DNA of 64,000 nt from Mycobacterium yunnanensis (GTDB lineage: Bacteria; Actinomycetota; Actinomycetes; Mycobacteriales; Mycobacteriaceae). Within the stretch, counting starts at the first letter, position 1. Every line of letters begins with the position of its first letter. The translations under genes were made by a program, and so were the position numbers. The notes under the pieces were generated by a model that saw only the letters and a list, made by a program, of their open reading frames with translations, was not told where the DNA came from and searched no databases. The stretch spans positions 372,001 to 436,000 of the forward strand of contig NZ_JACKVK010000009.1 of the NCBI RefSeq assembly GCF_025823185.1. Reading direction: 5' to 3'. This document shows positions 32,498-40,439 of the stretch, in pieces.

Positions 32498-33154
32498 ATG
32501 GGCCTGTTCAGACGGCGGAAGAGCCGGGCGACTCGGCGTGCCGAGGCCAAGGCCATCAAGGCCAAGGCAAAGCTGGAGGCGCGCCTCTCCGCGAAGAACG
32601 AGGCGCGACGCATCAAGGCCGACGCCCGGCGTCAGGTCAAGACCGTGAAGGCCAGCCTCAAGGCGCAGCGGGCCAGCGACCGCACTGCCCTCAAGGTCGC
32701 CGAGACCCAGCTGAGGGCGGCCCGCGAGGGCAAGCTGCTGTCCGCGTCGCGCATCCGCCGGGCGCTGACGGTGTCGCGGATGCTCGCCCCGGTCGTCGTG
32801 CCGATTGCCTACCGGGCCGCCATCGCCGCGCGGGGGTTCGTCGACGAGCGGCGTGCCGACCGGCTGGGCGTCCCGCTGAGCCAGGTGGGCCAGTTCTCCG
32901 GTGCCGGTGGAGCGTTGTCGGCGCGCATCGCCAGCGCGGAGCAGACCCTCGAGCAGGTCGCGGCCAAGAAGCCCAAGGACGCCGAGACGAAGCAGTTCGT
33001 CAGTGCGGTGACCGACCGATTGCGCGACCTCTCCGCCGCGGTGACCGCCGCGGAGAACATGCCAACCCCTCGACGCAAGGCCGCGCACGCCGCGATCGGC
33101 GAGCAGTTGGACGGAGTCGACGCGGATCTGATGGCGCGCCTCGGAGTGGTCTGA
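32498..33154 (+). CDS. Basic coiled-coil protein, Rv3850 type
   Basis: This 218-residue protein (length as in Rv3850) begins MGLFRRRKSR and continues with a long Lys/Arg/Ala coiled-coil-like helix (about 10-90). A mostly helical C-terminal domain follows, with a hydrophobic stretch VVVPIAYRAAIAARGF. No catalytic motif is visible. I think it falls in a DUF6474-type family but am not sure. The ATG has GGGAGG about nine bases upstream. It is likely the first gene of the downstream run. Confidence 0.78.
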   Translation: MGLFRRRKSRATRRAEAKAIKAKAKLEARLSAKNEARRIKADARRQVKTVKASLKAQRASDRTALKVAETQLRAAREGKLLSASRIRRALTVSRMLAPVVVPIAYRAAIAARGFVDERRADRLGVPLSQVGQFSGAGGALSARIASAEQTLEQVAAKKPKDAETKQFVSAVTDRLRDLSAAVTAAENMPTPRRKAAHAAIGEQLDGVDADLMARLGVV

Positions 33155-33219
33155 TCGAGCGCCCGTCCCGCCGTCGAACCCCTGCCGCGACGCGCCTTCA
33201 GGGCGCGGCGGCCGGGGCG

Positions 33220-33696
33220 TTGACGGCGGCACTGGCCGTCGCTGCACACGGATTCGCCGGCGGCGGTCTGCCGTCGGGACCCGCCGCCGCCATGCTGGCG
33301 TTGCTGTCGATCACCCTGGGGACGTTGGTCGCGACCATCCGCCACGCAGTCGACTTCCGGGCGCTCGTGGCGGTCCTCTCCGCCGGCCAGCTGCTGTGCC
33401 ACGTCCTGCTGAGCGCCGGTGGGCACGCCCACGCGGCGGCCGGCGGGGCGCCGCCACTGCCGATGCTCGCTGCCCACGTGGTGGCGGTGGCGCTCGGTGC
33501 GGCCCTGATCTCCGTCGGGGGCCGTCTGGCCGCCGCGCTGTCGCGGGTCGTGGTCGCCGCCACGCGCCTCGTCGGCCACCCCGTCGCCGGACCGACCACG
33601 ACGTCGGTCGACGGTGCCGATCAACCCCTTCAGTCCGTACGCCTGCTGTCGGCGTCGTTGTCGCATCGTGGTCCACCGGTCGTCGTCGCCTCCTGA
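33220..33696 (+). CDS. Histidine-bearing membrane protein upstream of the copper operon
   Basis: The frame from the TTG at 33220 gives 158 residues with four hydrophobic segments and a GGHAHAAAGG motif, and then a hydrophilic tail. The same frame is open back to a CTG at 33151 that overlaps the previous stop (CTGA) behind CGGAG. That start would add MIERPSRRRTPAATRLQGAAAG, a much better positively charged N-terminus for the first helix, so the true start may be the CTG. Its position resembles Rv3851. Proximity to ycnI-copC-copD and the histidines suggest a copper link, which is inference. Confidence 0.65.
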   Translation: MTAALAVAAHGFAGGGLPSGPAAAMLALLSITLGTLVATIRHAVDFRALVAVLSAGQLLCHVLLSAGGHAHAAAGGAPPLPMLAAHVVAVALGAALISVGGRLAAALSRVVVAATRLVGHPVAGPTTTSVDGADQPLQSVRLLSASLSHRGPPVVVAS

Positions 33697-33733
33697 CCGA
33701 CACGACCCCTCCGACCTACGAAGGCACATCCAC

Positions 33734-34447
33734 ATGAGAACCACTCACCGGGCGACCTCGCGCGCCCTCATCACGACCGCCGCCACCGCGGCCGTCATGT
33801 CCGTCGCAGTCGCGACGGGTCCGGCAATCGCGTCCGCGCACGTCCACGTCGACGCCGACGGCGCGTCACCGGGCAGCACGTCGGTGCTGACGTTCCGCGT
33901 TCCGGGAGAATCCGAAACAGGCTCGCTGACAACGCAATTCAGCGTTACCCTGCCGAACGTCCCCTCCGCCCGCACCGAGGTCATGCCCGGGTGGACGGCG
34001 CGGCTGGACCGAGACGCGGCTGCCGGCACGGTCCGGTCGGTCACCTGGACCGCCGCACCGTCGGTGGGCATCTCGTCCGACCAGTTCGCGTTGTTCCACG
34101 TCTCGGTGACGCTGCCGAATCAACCGACGGTGACGCTGCCTGCCACCCAGACCTACTCGGACGGCACGGTCGTGCGGTGGGACCAGCCACCCCTGCCCGG
34201 GGGCGGCGAGCCCGAGCATCCAGCGCCGGAACTGACGCTGAGCGGCCCACCGGCGGGCGGCGACGACGATCACGGTCAACCGATGGCGCCCACGGCCACG
34301 GCGACAGCGGAGCCCGGCGCCACCGCGCAGCCTGGCGCCGCGGCCGCGGCGGGGCCCGACGACACCGCACGGTGGTTGGCCGGCGGTGCATTGGTGCTCG
34401 CCGCAGTGGGATTCGTCGTGGCGCTGACCGGACGCCGCCGGACGTGA
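33734..34447 (+). CDS. YcnI/DUF1775-family copper-binding protein
   Basis: This 237-residue exported protein has a signal peptide (about 1-35) ending ASAHVHVD, so the mature protein begins near a histidine typical of YcnI copper sites. The DUF1775 beta-sandwich covers about 36-165. A Pro/Ala/Thr linker and a C-terminal membrane helix (WLAGGALVLAAVGFVVAL) follow. YcnI proteins bind Cu(II) and work with CopC/CopD; those genes follow directly, coupled by a GTGA overlap. Confidence 0.85.
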   Translation: MRTTHRATSRALITTAATAAVMSVAVATGPAIASAHVHVDADGASPGSTSVLTFRVPGESETGSLTTQFSVTLPNVPSARTEVMPGWTARLDRDAAAGTVRSVTWTAAPSVGISSDQFALFHVSVTLPNQPTVTLPATQTYSDGTVVRWDQPPLPGGGEPEHPAPELTLSGPPAGGDDDHGQPMAPTATATAEPGATAQPGAAAAAGPDDTARWLAGGALVLAAVGFVVALTGRRRT

Positions 34448-34953
34448 TCCGCCGCTTGACGGCCACCGTCCTGATCGGCGTGGCGCTCGCGACGGCAGCG
34501 TTGGCCGGAGCCGGCGTCGCGTCCGCCCACGCCATCCGGGTGGCGGCCGACCCGGCACCCGACAGCTCCGTCGCCACCGGCCCGGCGCGGGTCAGCGCGA
34601 CGTTCAACGAGCGGTTGCAGACCGACTTCGCGGCGATGACCGTCGTGGGGCCGGACGGCAACCTCTGGTCGACGGGACAGGTGCAGGTGCAGGGCCCCGT
34701 GGCCAGCATCGCGGTGCTGCCGCTGGGCCCGACGGGCACCTACACCGTGAACTACCGCGTCACCTCCGCTGACGGCCACGTGGTCAGCGGCGCGTGGTCG
34801 TTCACGCTGACGGTGGCCGGCACCGGGTCTCCCGGGCCGAAGGCCGGAGGATCCTCCGACGCGTCGGACGGCGTGCCGGTGTGGCCGTTCGTTGCGCTGG
34901 CGGCCGTCATCGTCGCTGCCGGCGCGTGGCTGGCGGTGCGGCGGCGCACGTGA
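34444..34953 (+). CDS. CopC-domain copper-binding protein
   Basis: This 169-residue protein has a signal peptide ending VASAHAIRV, which places the first copper-binding histidine near the mature N-terminus. The CopC beta-barrel follows (NERLQTDFAAMTVVGPDG, NYRVTSADGHVVSG with the second histidine). A C-terminal membrane anchor (VWPFVALAAVIVAAGAWLAV) replaces a free periplasmic form. The GTG start overlaps the ycnI stop; the copD GTG overlaps its own stop. Confidence 0.88.
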   Translation: MIRRLTATVLIGVALATAALAGAGVASAHAIRVAADPAPDSSVATGPARVSATFNERLQTDFAAMTVVGPDGNLWSTGQVQVQGPVASIAVLPLGPTGTYTVNYRVTSADGHVVSGAWSFTLTVAGTGSPGPKAGGSSDASDGVPVWPFVALAAVIVAAGAWLAVRRRT

Positions 34954-35885
34954 TTCGACCTCGAGCGGTGGCCCTCGGCGCCCTGTGCGTCGGGGGCGCC
35001 GCCGGGTTGGCCTGGGCACTCGCGTACCCCCAGAACTCACCGGCCGACAGTGCGGTCCGCGCCACGAGCGACCTGGCGGCGGTGGTCACGCTCGGCTTGG
35101 TCGTCGTGCCGGCGCTCGACGTCGGGCGTCACCGCGCCGAGCTGGCTGGGCGAGCCGCTCGACCGCTGGTCGTGGTGTCCGCGTTGTGGGCGGTCGCCGA
35201 ACTGTTCCGACTCTTCCTCGGCGCGGTCGACGCGGCCGGTTCGTCGGCGGCCCGGGTTGGCGTGCGCACCACCGTGGTGTTCACCGTCGACACCGCCGTG
35301 GGTCGCGCCGGTCTGGTGTGTCTGGTCGCGGCGGTGGTGGTGTGTGGCCTCGCGGTCGCCTCGCCCGGCGGCACCGTGCCGTCGTCGACGCCGGGGGTGG
35401 TCGCCGTCGGCGCGGCGGCCGTCGGGGTGGCCGGCCGCAGCCTGGTGGGTCACCTCTCCGAGAATCCGCTGGGCGGCATGGCGGTCGCGGTGCACGCGTT
35501 GGCGGCGGCGCTGTGGTGCGGCGTCCTCGCGGCCCTGGTCCTGGTGGTGACCCACCGGGGTCAGTGGGCCCGGGTGCTGCCGCGGTTTTCTCGGATGTCG
35601 CTCTGGTGCGTGGTCGGGCTGCTGGTGTTCGGGGTGGTGGGGGCGGTCGAGACGCTCCGGTCGCCCACCGACCTCTACGCGACGGCCTATGGGCGGGTGC
35701 TGGCGGCGAAGCTGGTCGTCACGGTCGTCCTGGTGGTGCTGGCCGCCCGAAACCGCGCCGGCTGGTTGCCCGCGGCGCGGTCGCATCGCGTCACCGTGGA
35801 CGTGTCGCGGGGCAAGTCCCGGTTCGAGCTCGCGGTCATGGCGGTCGCCGTGACGCTTGCGGCCGCGCTGGCGGTGACCGGATAG
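34950..35885 (+). CDS. CopD-domain copper transport membrane protein
   Basis: This 311-residue protein has about eight hydrophobic helices. The CopD region (about 160-300) carries VGHLSENPLGGMAVAVHALAAALWCG with two histidines in membrane segments and FSRMSLWCVVGLLVFGV. CopD proteins move copper across the membrane, usually inward or towards cuproenzymes. It is the last gene of the ycnI-copC-copD operon. Confidence 0.87.
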   Translation: MIRPRAVALGALCVGGAAGLAWALAYPQNSPADSAVRATSDLAAVVTLGLVVVPALDVGRHRAELAGRAARPLVVVSALWAVAELFRLFLGAVDAAGSSAARVGVRTTVVFTVDTAVGRAGLVCLVAAVVVCGLAVASPGGTVPSSTPGVVAVGAAAVGVAGRSLVGHLSENPLGGMAVAVHALAAALWCGVLAALVLVVTHRGQWARVLPRFSRMSLWCVVGLLVFGVVGAVETLRSPTDLYATAYGRVLAAKLVVTVVLVVLAARNRAGWLPAARSHRVTVDVSRGKSRFELAVMAVAVTLAAALAVTG

Positions 35886-35942
35886 TCGATTCGAGGGACT
35901 GGCATGATGGTCCCCGTCGCCGATCGCAAAGGAGCAGCCGCT

Positions 35943-36398
35943 ATGGCCGACGAGCAGGATCGACAGGGCTCGACGCCCGACGACCGGTCGCCGGACGCTG
36001 GCACCAACCCGGCGCCCAAGGCACCGGCGAAGACGCCTGCCAAGACGCCGCCTGCCAAGGCCGCCAAGAAGGCGCCTGCGAAGAAGGCACCCGCCAAGAA
36101 GGCCGCCCCGGCCGCGAAGGCCACTCCGGCTCAGAAGGCGGCTCCCGCGAAGAAGGCACCGGCCAAGAAGGCGGCTCCCCCGCCACCGCCGGCGCCCGCA
36201 CCGCCCGTCGCCCCGGCGCCTTCCGTCTCTGCTGCGAAAGAGGTTGCGGCCGAAGCAAAGTCGACGGTTGCCAGCGCACCCACGCCGATTCCGTTGCCCG
36301 GACCCGAGCAATCCCGACTGCCGCTGGTGGTCGCCGTGGCCGCCGGAGCGCTGGCCCTGCTCGTCGTCCTGCTGGCGCGTCGGGGTTCCGAGGACTGA
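35943..36398 (+). CDS. hns: H-NS-like/histone-like protein with C-terminal membrane anchor, Rv3852 type
   Basis: The protein has 151 residues. After an acidic start, the middle (about 22-75) is an array of lysine-alanine-proline repeats (KKAPAKKA type) resembling histone H1 tails. A proline-rich hinge follows, and the last 25 residues form a hydrophobic helix (LPLVVAVAAGALALLVVLLA). It is thus a DNA-binding-type tail tethered to the membrane, as described for Rv3852. The M. tuberculosis protein is known as Hns, although it is unrelated in fold to enteric H-NS. AAAGGAG precedes the ATG by seven bases. Confidence 0.85.
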   Translation: MADEQDRQGSTPDDRSPDAGTNPAPKAPAKTPAKTPPAKAAKKAPAKKAPAKKAAPAAKATPAQKAAPAKKAPAKKAAPPPPPAPAPPVAPAPSVSAAKEVAAEAKSTVASAPTPIPLPGPEQSRLPLVVAVAAGALALLVVLLARRGSED

Positions 36399-36400
36399 CC

Positions 36401-36406
36401 TAGCAT
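36401..36406 (+). promoter_or_regulatory. -10 element of leaderless rraA mRNA
   Basis: TAGCAT begins three bases after the hns stop and ends six bases before the rraA GTG. Confidence 0.5.
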
Positions 36407-36412
36407 CGAGCC

Positions 36413-36892
36413 GTGACCATCGAACCCCGTGCCACGGCCGACCTCGTCGACGACATCTATCCCGACGTCCGCAGCTGCGATCTGCAGATGCAAGATCTGG
36501 GTGGTGCCACCATGTTCGCCGGACCCATCAGCACCGTGCGGTGCTTTCAGGACAACGCGTTGCTGAAGTCGATGCTGTCCGAGCCGGGGCACGGCGGTGT
36601 TCTGGTGGTGGACGGCGAGGGGTCGCTGCACACGGCCCTAGTGGGCGACGTCATCGCCGGTCTCGCCGTCGACAACGGCTGGGCGGGGGTGATCGTGCAC
36701 GGGGCGGTTCGCGACGCCGCCGCGCTGCGCACGATGAATCTGGGCGTCAAGGCGCTGGGGACCAACCCTCGCAAGGGAACCAAGACCGGCGAAGGCCAGC
36801 GCGACGTGCCGGTGACCTTCGGCGGGGTGACGTTCACCCCGGGCGAGATCGCCTACTGCGACGACGACGGCATAGTGGTCGTCCCCGCCTGA
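36413..36892 (+). CDS. rraA: RraA-family protein (annotated MenG in some genomes)
   Basis: This 159-residue protein is the counterpart of Rv3853 (157). The RraA motif GVIVHGAVRDAAALR and the following KALGTNPRKG are present. RraA proteins in E. coli inhibit RNase E; other members are HMG/CHA aldolases. The old name menG (demethylmenaquinone methyltransferase) is a misassignment, since no methyltransferase motif is present. The GTG start fits a leaderless transcript. Confidence 0.92.
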   Translation: MTIEPRATADLVDDIYPDVRSCDLQMQDLGGATMFAGPISTVRCFQDNALLKSMLSEPGHGGVLVVDGEGSLHTALVGDVIAGLAVDNGWAGVIVHGAVRDAAALRTMNLGVKALGTNPRKGTKTGEGQRDVPVTFGGVTFTPGEIAYCDDDGIVVVPA

Positions 36893-36902
36893 CCCCCGAA
36901 CG

Positions 36903-36963
36903 CCGAACGCACGCTTGTTGGCGGCCCCACCTTGGGGTTTACGTCCAACGAGCGTGCGCTCGG
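36903..36963. terminator. Hairpin terminator between rraA and ethA
   Basis: Outer arms of 19 bases at 36903-36921 (CCGAACGCACGCTTGTTGG) and 36945-36963 pair with two mismatches. The loop holds a second small hairpin, CCCC-ACCTT-GGGG. It lies between two convergent genes and can serve both. Confidence 0.75.
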
Positions 36964-36977
36964 CGGAGTCGGTCGGG

Positions 36978-38447
36978 TCAGGCGTTGACGGCCGCGCGGT
37001 GCTTGGTGAAGTGCAGGGCCTCGTCGTCGACCTTGCCTTGGCGGATGAGTCGCAAGTCCAGCAGATAGTTCTGCTTGAGCCGCCACGGTGCCCGCGAGCC
37101 CGACTTCGGCAGCTGGTCGATCGAGCGGAGGAAGTAGCCGGGCGCGAAGTCCATGAAGGGCAGTTCGCCGACCGACGCGCCGGGGTGTTCGGGGACGACG
37201 CGGTCGAAGCCGTTGTCGTCCATGTAGTTCAGGACCCGGCAGACGAATTCGGAGACCAGGTCGGCCTTGAGCGTCCACGACGCGTTGGTGTACCCGAAGG
37301 TGATGGCGAAGTTGGGAATGCCGGAGAACATCAGGCCCTTGTACGTCATCAGCGACGTCAGGTCGATGGGCTCGCCGTTCAGGGTGGGCTTGAGGCCACC
37401 GAGCAGCTGCATGTTCAAACCCGTTGCGGTGACGATGATGTCGGCGTCGAGCACTTGCCCCGAGGTCAGCTTGATGCCCTCGGGGACGAAGGTGTCGATG
37501 GTGTCGGTGACGACGTCGGCGTTGCCCTTGCGGATCGTCTTGAACAGATCGCCGTTGGGCGCCAAGCACAGTCGCTGATCCCACGGGTTGTAGCTGGGCC
37601 CGAAGTGCTTCTCGACGTCGTAGCCCTCGGGGAGCCGGCGCTTGGCCATGGTCATCAGCGTCTTGCGCATGTAGTTCGGGAACTTGCGCGCCAACTGGTA
37701 CTGGAAGGTGCTGAACAGGATCGCCTTCCAGCGGTTGACCACGTGGGCCAGATTCTCCGGGAGGTATTTGTTGGCGGCGACGGCCACCGGGTCGACGTCG
37801 GGCAGCGAGCCGACGTAGGACGGCGAACGCTGCAGCATCGTGACGTGTCCGGCGCCGCTGTTGACCAATGCGGGGATGAGCGTGATCGCCGTTGCGCCAC
37901 TGCCGATGACGACGACCTTCTTGCCCGTGTAGTCGAGATCCTCGGGCCAGTGCTGGGGGTGCACGATCGTGCCTGCGAAGTCCTCGGACCCCGGGAACGT
38001 CGGCGAGTAGCCCTCGTCGTAGTTGTAGTAGCCGGTGGTGGCGAAGAAGAATGAGCACGTCATGGTGATTTCGTCGTCACCGGTGTCGACGGTGACGGTC
38101 CACCGGTTCTCGGCGTCGGACCAGTCGGCGGCGACGACGCGGTGGTTGTAGCGGATGTTCTTGTCGATGCCGTTCTCGGCGGCGGCTTCCTTGATGTAGG
38201 ACAGGATCGACGGACCGTCCGCGATCGCCTTGGCCGACGTCCACGGCTTGAAGCGGAAGCCGAGGGTGAACATGTCCGAGTCGGAGCGGATGCCGGGATA
38301 CTTGAAGAGATCCCAGGTGCCGCCCATGTTCTCGCGGCGCTCGAGGATGGCGTAGGTCTTCGACGGCGAGCGGTCCTGCAGATGCCAGGCCGCGCTGATG
38401 CCGGAGATGCCGGCGCCGACGATGAGGACGTCGAGGTGTTCGATCAT
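36978..38447 (-). CDS. ethA: EthA, FAD-containing Baeyer-Villiger monooxygenase
   Basis: EthA is an NADPH- and FAD-dependent Baeyer-Villiger monooxygenase that oxidises ketones and activates thioamide prodrugs such as ethionamide. The protein has 489 residues, identical in length to Rv3854c. The FAD motif GAGISG is at 11-16. The BVMO fingerprint FAGTIVHPQHW lies around 158-168, and the NADPH-binding GSGATA near 183-188. The ATG follows TAACGT by six bases. It is divergent from its repressor ethR across a 76-base operator region. Confidence 0.96.
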   Translation of the reverse strand: MIEHLDVLIVGAGISGISAAWHLQDRSPSKTYAILERRENMGGTWDLFKYPGIRSDSDMFTLGFRFKPWTSAKAIADGPSILSYIKEAAAENGIDKNIRYNHRVVAADWSDAENRWTVTVDTGDDEITMTCSFFFATTGYYNYDEGYSPTFPGSEDFAGTIVHPQHWPEDLDYTGKKVVVIGSGATAITLIPALVNSGAGHVTMLQRSPSYVGSLPDVDPVAVAANKYLPENLAHVVNRWKAILFSTFQYQLARKFPNYMRKTLMTMAKRRLPEGYDVEKHFGPSYNPWDQRLCLAPNGDLFKTIRKGNADVVTDTIDTFVPEGIKLTSGQVLDADIIVTATGLNMQLLGGLKPTLNGEPIDLTSLMTYKGLMFSGIPNFAITFGYTNASWTLKADLVSEFVCRVLNYMDDNGFDRVVPEHPGASVGELPFMDFAPGYFLRSIDQLPKSGSRAPWRLKQNYLLDLRLIRQGKVDDEALHFTKHRAAVNA

Positions 38448-38453
38448 GGCGTC

Positions 38454-38459
38454 ACGTTA
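38454..38459 (-). promoter_or_regulatory. -10 element of ethA (leaderless)
   Basis: TAACGT on the minus strand ends six bases before the ethA ATG. Confidence 0.5.
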
Positions 38460-38489
38460 TCAACGGTGTGTCGAATCGGTCAACAGTTA

Positions 38490-38504
38490 GTCGAATATTT
38501 CGAC
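38490..38504. promoter_or_regulatory. Candidate EthR operator
   Basis: GTCGAATATTTCGAC is a perfect 6-3-6 palindrome between ethA and ethR. A further TGTCGA half-site lies at 38469-38474. In M. tuberculosis EthR binds cooperatively to a long operator in the same place. The palindrome is six bases upstream of the ethR -10, well placed for autorepression. Confidence 0.65.
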
Positions 38505-38510
38505 ATCGAG

Positions 38511-38516
38511 TAAAGT
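38511..38516 (+). promoter_or_regulatory. -10 element of ethR (leaderless)
   Basis: TAAAGT ends seven bases before the ethR ATG. Confidence 0.5.
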
Positions 38517-38523
38517 CGCTGTC

Positions 38524-39162
38524 ATGACCACCGCCAGCACGACTCGCACCGGGCGCGGCCGTCGTTCGACGCGGCCTTCGGGTGACGAGCGCGAGGCAGC
38601 GATTCTCGCCACCGCCGAGCGCCTGCTCGAAGACAAGAACTTCGCCGACGTCTCCGTCGACGACCTCGCCAAGGGCGCGGGCCTCTCGCGGCCGACGTTC
38701 TACTTCTACTTTGCGTCCAAGGAAGCCGTCCTGGTGTCGCTGCTCAACCGGGTGGTCGTCGAGGCCGATTCGGCACTGGACGCCCTGACCGCCAACCCAC
38801 CGGCCGAGGCCAAGGCCTTGTGGCACGACGGCATCGAGATCTTCGTCCGTACCTTCGGCCTTCACCGGGCGGTGTCGTTGGCCGCCGCGCAGTCCAGGAC
38901 CCACGCAGACATCGGTGCGTTGTGGTCGACCTTCATGCAGAAGTGGGTGGCCCACGGCGCGGCGATCATCGACGCGGAGCGAGCCAGGGGCGCCGCCCCG
39001 GACACCGTGCCGTCCACCGACCTGGCGACGGCGCTCAACCTGCTCAACGAGAAGGTCATGCTCACCACGTTCGGTGCGGAGGTGCCGTCCGTGCCGATCG
39101 ATCGGGTCCTGGACACGTTGGTGCACATCTGGCTGACCAGCATCTACGGCGACACCCCCTAG
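38524..39162 (+). CDS. ethR: EthR, TetR-family repressor of ethA
   Basis: This 212-residue TetR-family regulator is the counterpart of Rv3855 (216). The helix-turn-helix lies around residues 40-65 (VSVDDLAKGAGLSRPTFYFYFASKE). The C-terminal ligand domain is helical with aromatic residues, as in the lipophilic pocket of EthR. It represses the divergent ethA; small hydrophobic ligands release it. Basic Thr/Arg-rich N-terminal residues precede the HTH. Confidence 0.95.
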   Translation: MTTASTTRTGRGRRSTRPSGDEREAAILATAERLLEDKNFADVSVDDLAKGAGLSRPTFYFYFASKEAVLVSLLNRVVVEADSALDALTANPPAEAKALWHDGIEIFVRTFGLHRAVSLAAAQSRTHADIGALWSTFMQKWVAHGAAIIDAERARGAAPDTVPSTDLATALNLLNEKVMLTTFGAEVPSVPIDRVLDTLVHIWLTSIYGDTP

Positions 39163-39180
39163 CGCCCGTCGGAGTCCGAT

Positions 39181-39196
39181 GCGAACATGTGTTCGT
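39181..39196. promoter_or_regulatory. LexA (SOS) box overlapping the dinB start
   Basis: CGAAC-ATGT-GTTCG at 39182-39195 matches the mycobacterial SOS box (TCGAAC-N4-GTTCGA) at all positions except the two outermost. It covers the GTG at 39189 and abuts the GTG at 39195. This predicts DNA-damage induction of dinB. Confidence 0.75.
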
Positions 39197-40439
39197 GTCC
39201 AAGGTGGTGCAGTCCGGGCAGGCGACCATCCTGCATGCCGACCTGGACTCGTTCTACGCCTCGGTGGAGCAACGCGACGATCCGGCGCTACGCGGCAAGC
39301 CGGTGATCGTCGGTGGTGGGGTGGTGCTGGCGGCGAGCTATGAAGCCAAGGCGTACGGGGTGCGTACGGCGATGGGTGGGCGGCAGGCGCTGCAGTTGTG
39401 CCCGCACGCGATCGTGGTGCCGCCGCGGATGGCGGCCTACTCCGACGCCAGCTCGGCGGTGTTCGAGGTGTTCCACGACACCAGCCCGCTCGTCGAGCCG
39501 CTGTCGGTGGACGAGGCGTTCATCGACGTCGGCGGACTGGCACGGGTCTCGGGAACGCCGGTGCAGATCGGTGCGCGACTGCGCGATGACGTCCGCGACC
39601 GCGTCGGGCTGCCCATCACCGTCGGCATCGCCCGCACCAAGTTCCTCGCCAAGGTCGCCAGCCAGGAGGCCAAGCCCGACGGACTGCTCCTGGTGCCGCC
39701 CGATCGCGAGCTCGCGTTCCTGCATCCGCTGCCGGTACGACGACTCTGGGGCGTGGGCGCCAAGACCGCCGACAAACTGCATGCGCACGGGATTCACACC
39801 GTCGCGGAGGTGGCCGAGCTCAGCGAGACGATGCTTGGCTCGATCGTCGGCGGCGGCATGGGCCGTCAGTTGTTCGCGCTGTCACGCAACATCGACCGGC
39901 GACGCGTCGTCACCGGGGTACGGCGCCATTCGGTGGGTGCCCAGCGCGCCCTGGGTCGTGCCGGAAACACCATGTCCGACAGCGAGGTCGACGCCGTCGT
40001 GGTGAACCTGGTCGACAGGATCACGCGTCGGATGCGCAAGTCCGATCGCACCGGTAGGACGGTCGTGCTGCGTCTGAGGTTCGACGACTTCAGCCGCGCG
40101 ACCCGATCGCGCACGCTGCCCCGAGCTACCGCGTCGATGGACGTCATCCTGGGCGCGGCAAGGGGATTGGTGGCTTCAGCCGGTCCGTTGATCGCCGAGC
40201 GGGGGTTGACGTTGGTGGGGTTCGCGGTGTCGAACATCGACCGCGAGGGCGCCCAGCAGTTGGAGTTGCCGTTCGACTCCTCGGGTGACGGGCGTCGGCC
40301 GACGGGGTCGGCGGCGGACCTGCTGGCCGTCGACTCGGCGATGGACCAGGTGCGTCAGCGGTTCGGCAACGCGTCGGTGACGCGAGGTGTGCTCCTCGGC
40401 CGGGATCCGGGACTCGAAATGCCAATGCTGCCGGACTAG
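39195..40439 (+). CDS. dinB: DNA polymerase IV (Y family)
   Basis: This translesion polymerase has 414 residues. Catalytic acids are D16 (HADLDSFYASVE) and D106-E107 (SVDEAFID). Helix-hairpin-helix and thumb regions follow (RLWGVGAKTADKL), and the little-finger domain comes after about residue 235. The C-terminal QQLELPF is a sliding-clamp-binding motif. It resembles mycobacterial DinB1/DinX. GTG 39195 was used; an in-frame GTG at 39189 adds two residues. The gene is not between ethR and Rv3856c in M. tuberculosis. Its start lies in a LexA-type box. The stop overlaps the convergent PHP gene by four bases. Confidence 0.92.
   Translation: MSKVVQSGQATILHADLDSFYASVEQRDDPALRGKPVIVGGGVVLAASYEAKAYGVRTAMGGRQALQLCPHAIVVPPRMAAYSDASSAVFEVFHDTSPLVEPLSVDEAFIDVGGLARVSGTPVQIGARLRDDVRDRVGLPITVGIARTKFLAKVASQEAKPDGLLLVPPDRELAFLHPLPVRRLWGVGAKTADKLHAHGIHTVAEVAELSETMLGSIVGGGMGRQLFALSRNIDRRRVVTGVRRHSVGAQRALGRAGNTMSDSEVDAVVVNLVDRITRRMRKSDRTGRTVVLRLRFDDFSRATRSRTLPRATASMDVILGAARGLVASAGPLIAERGLTLVGFAVSNIDREGAQQLELPFDSSGDGRRPTGSAADLLAVDSAMDQVRQRFGNASVTRGVLLGRDPGLEMPMLPD

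Noticed and set aside
36413..36892. MenG (menaquinone methyltransferase) annotation
   Set aside because: The sequence is RraA-like and has no SAM-binding motif.
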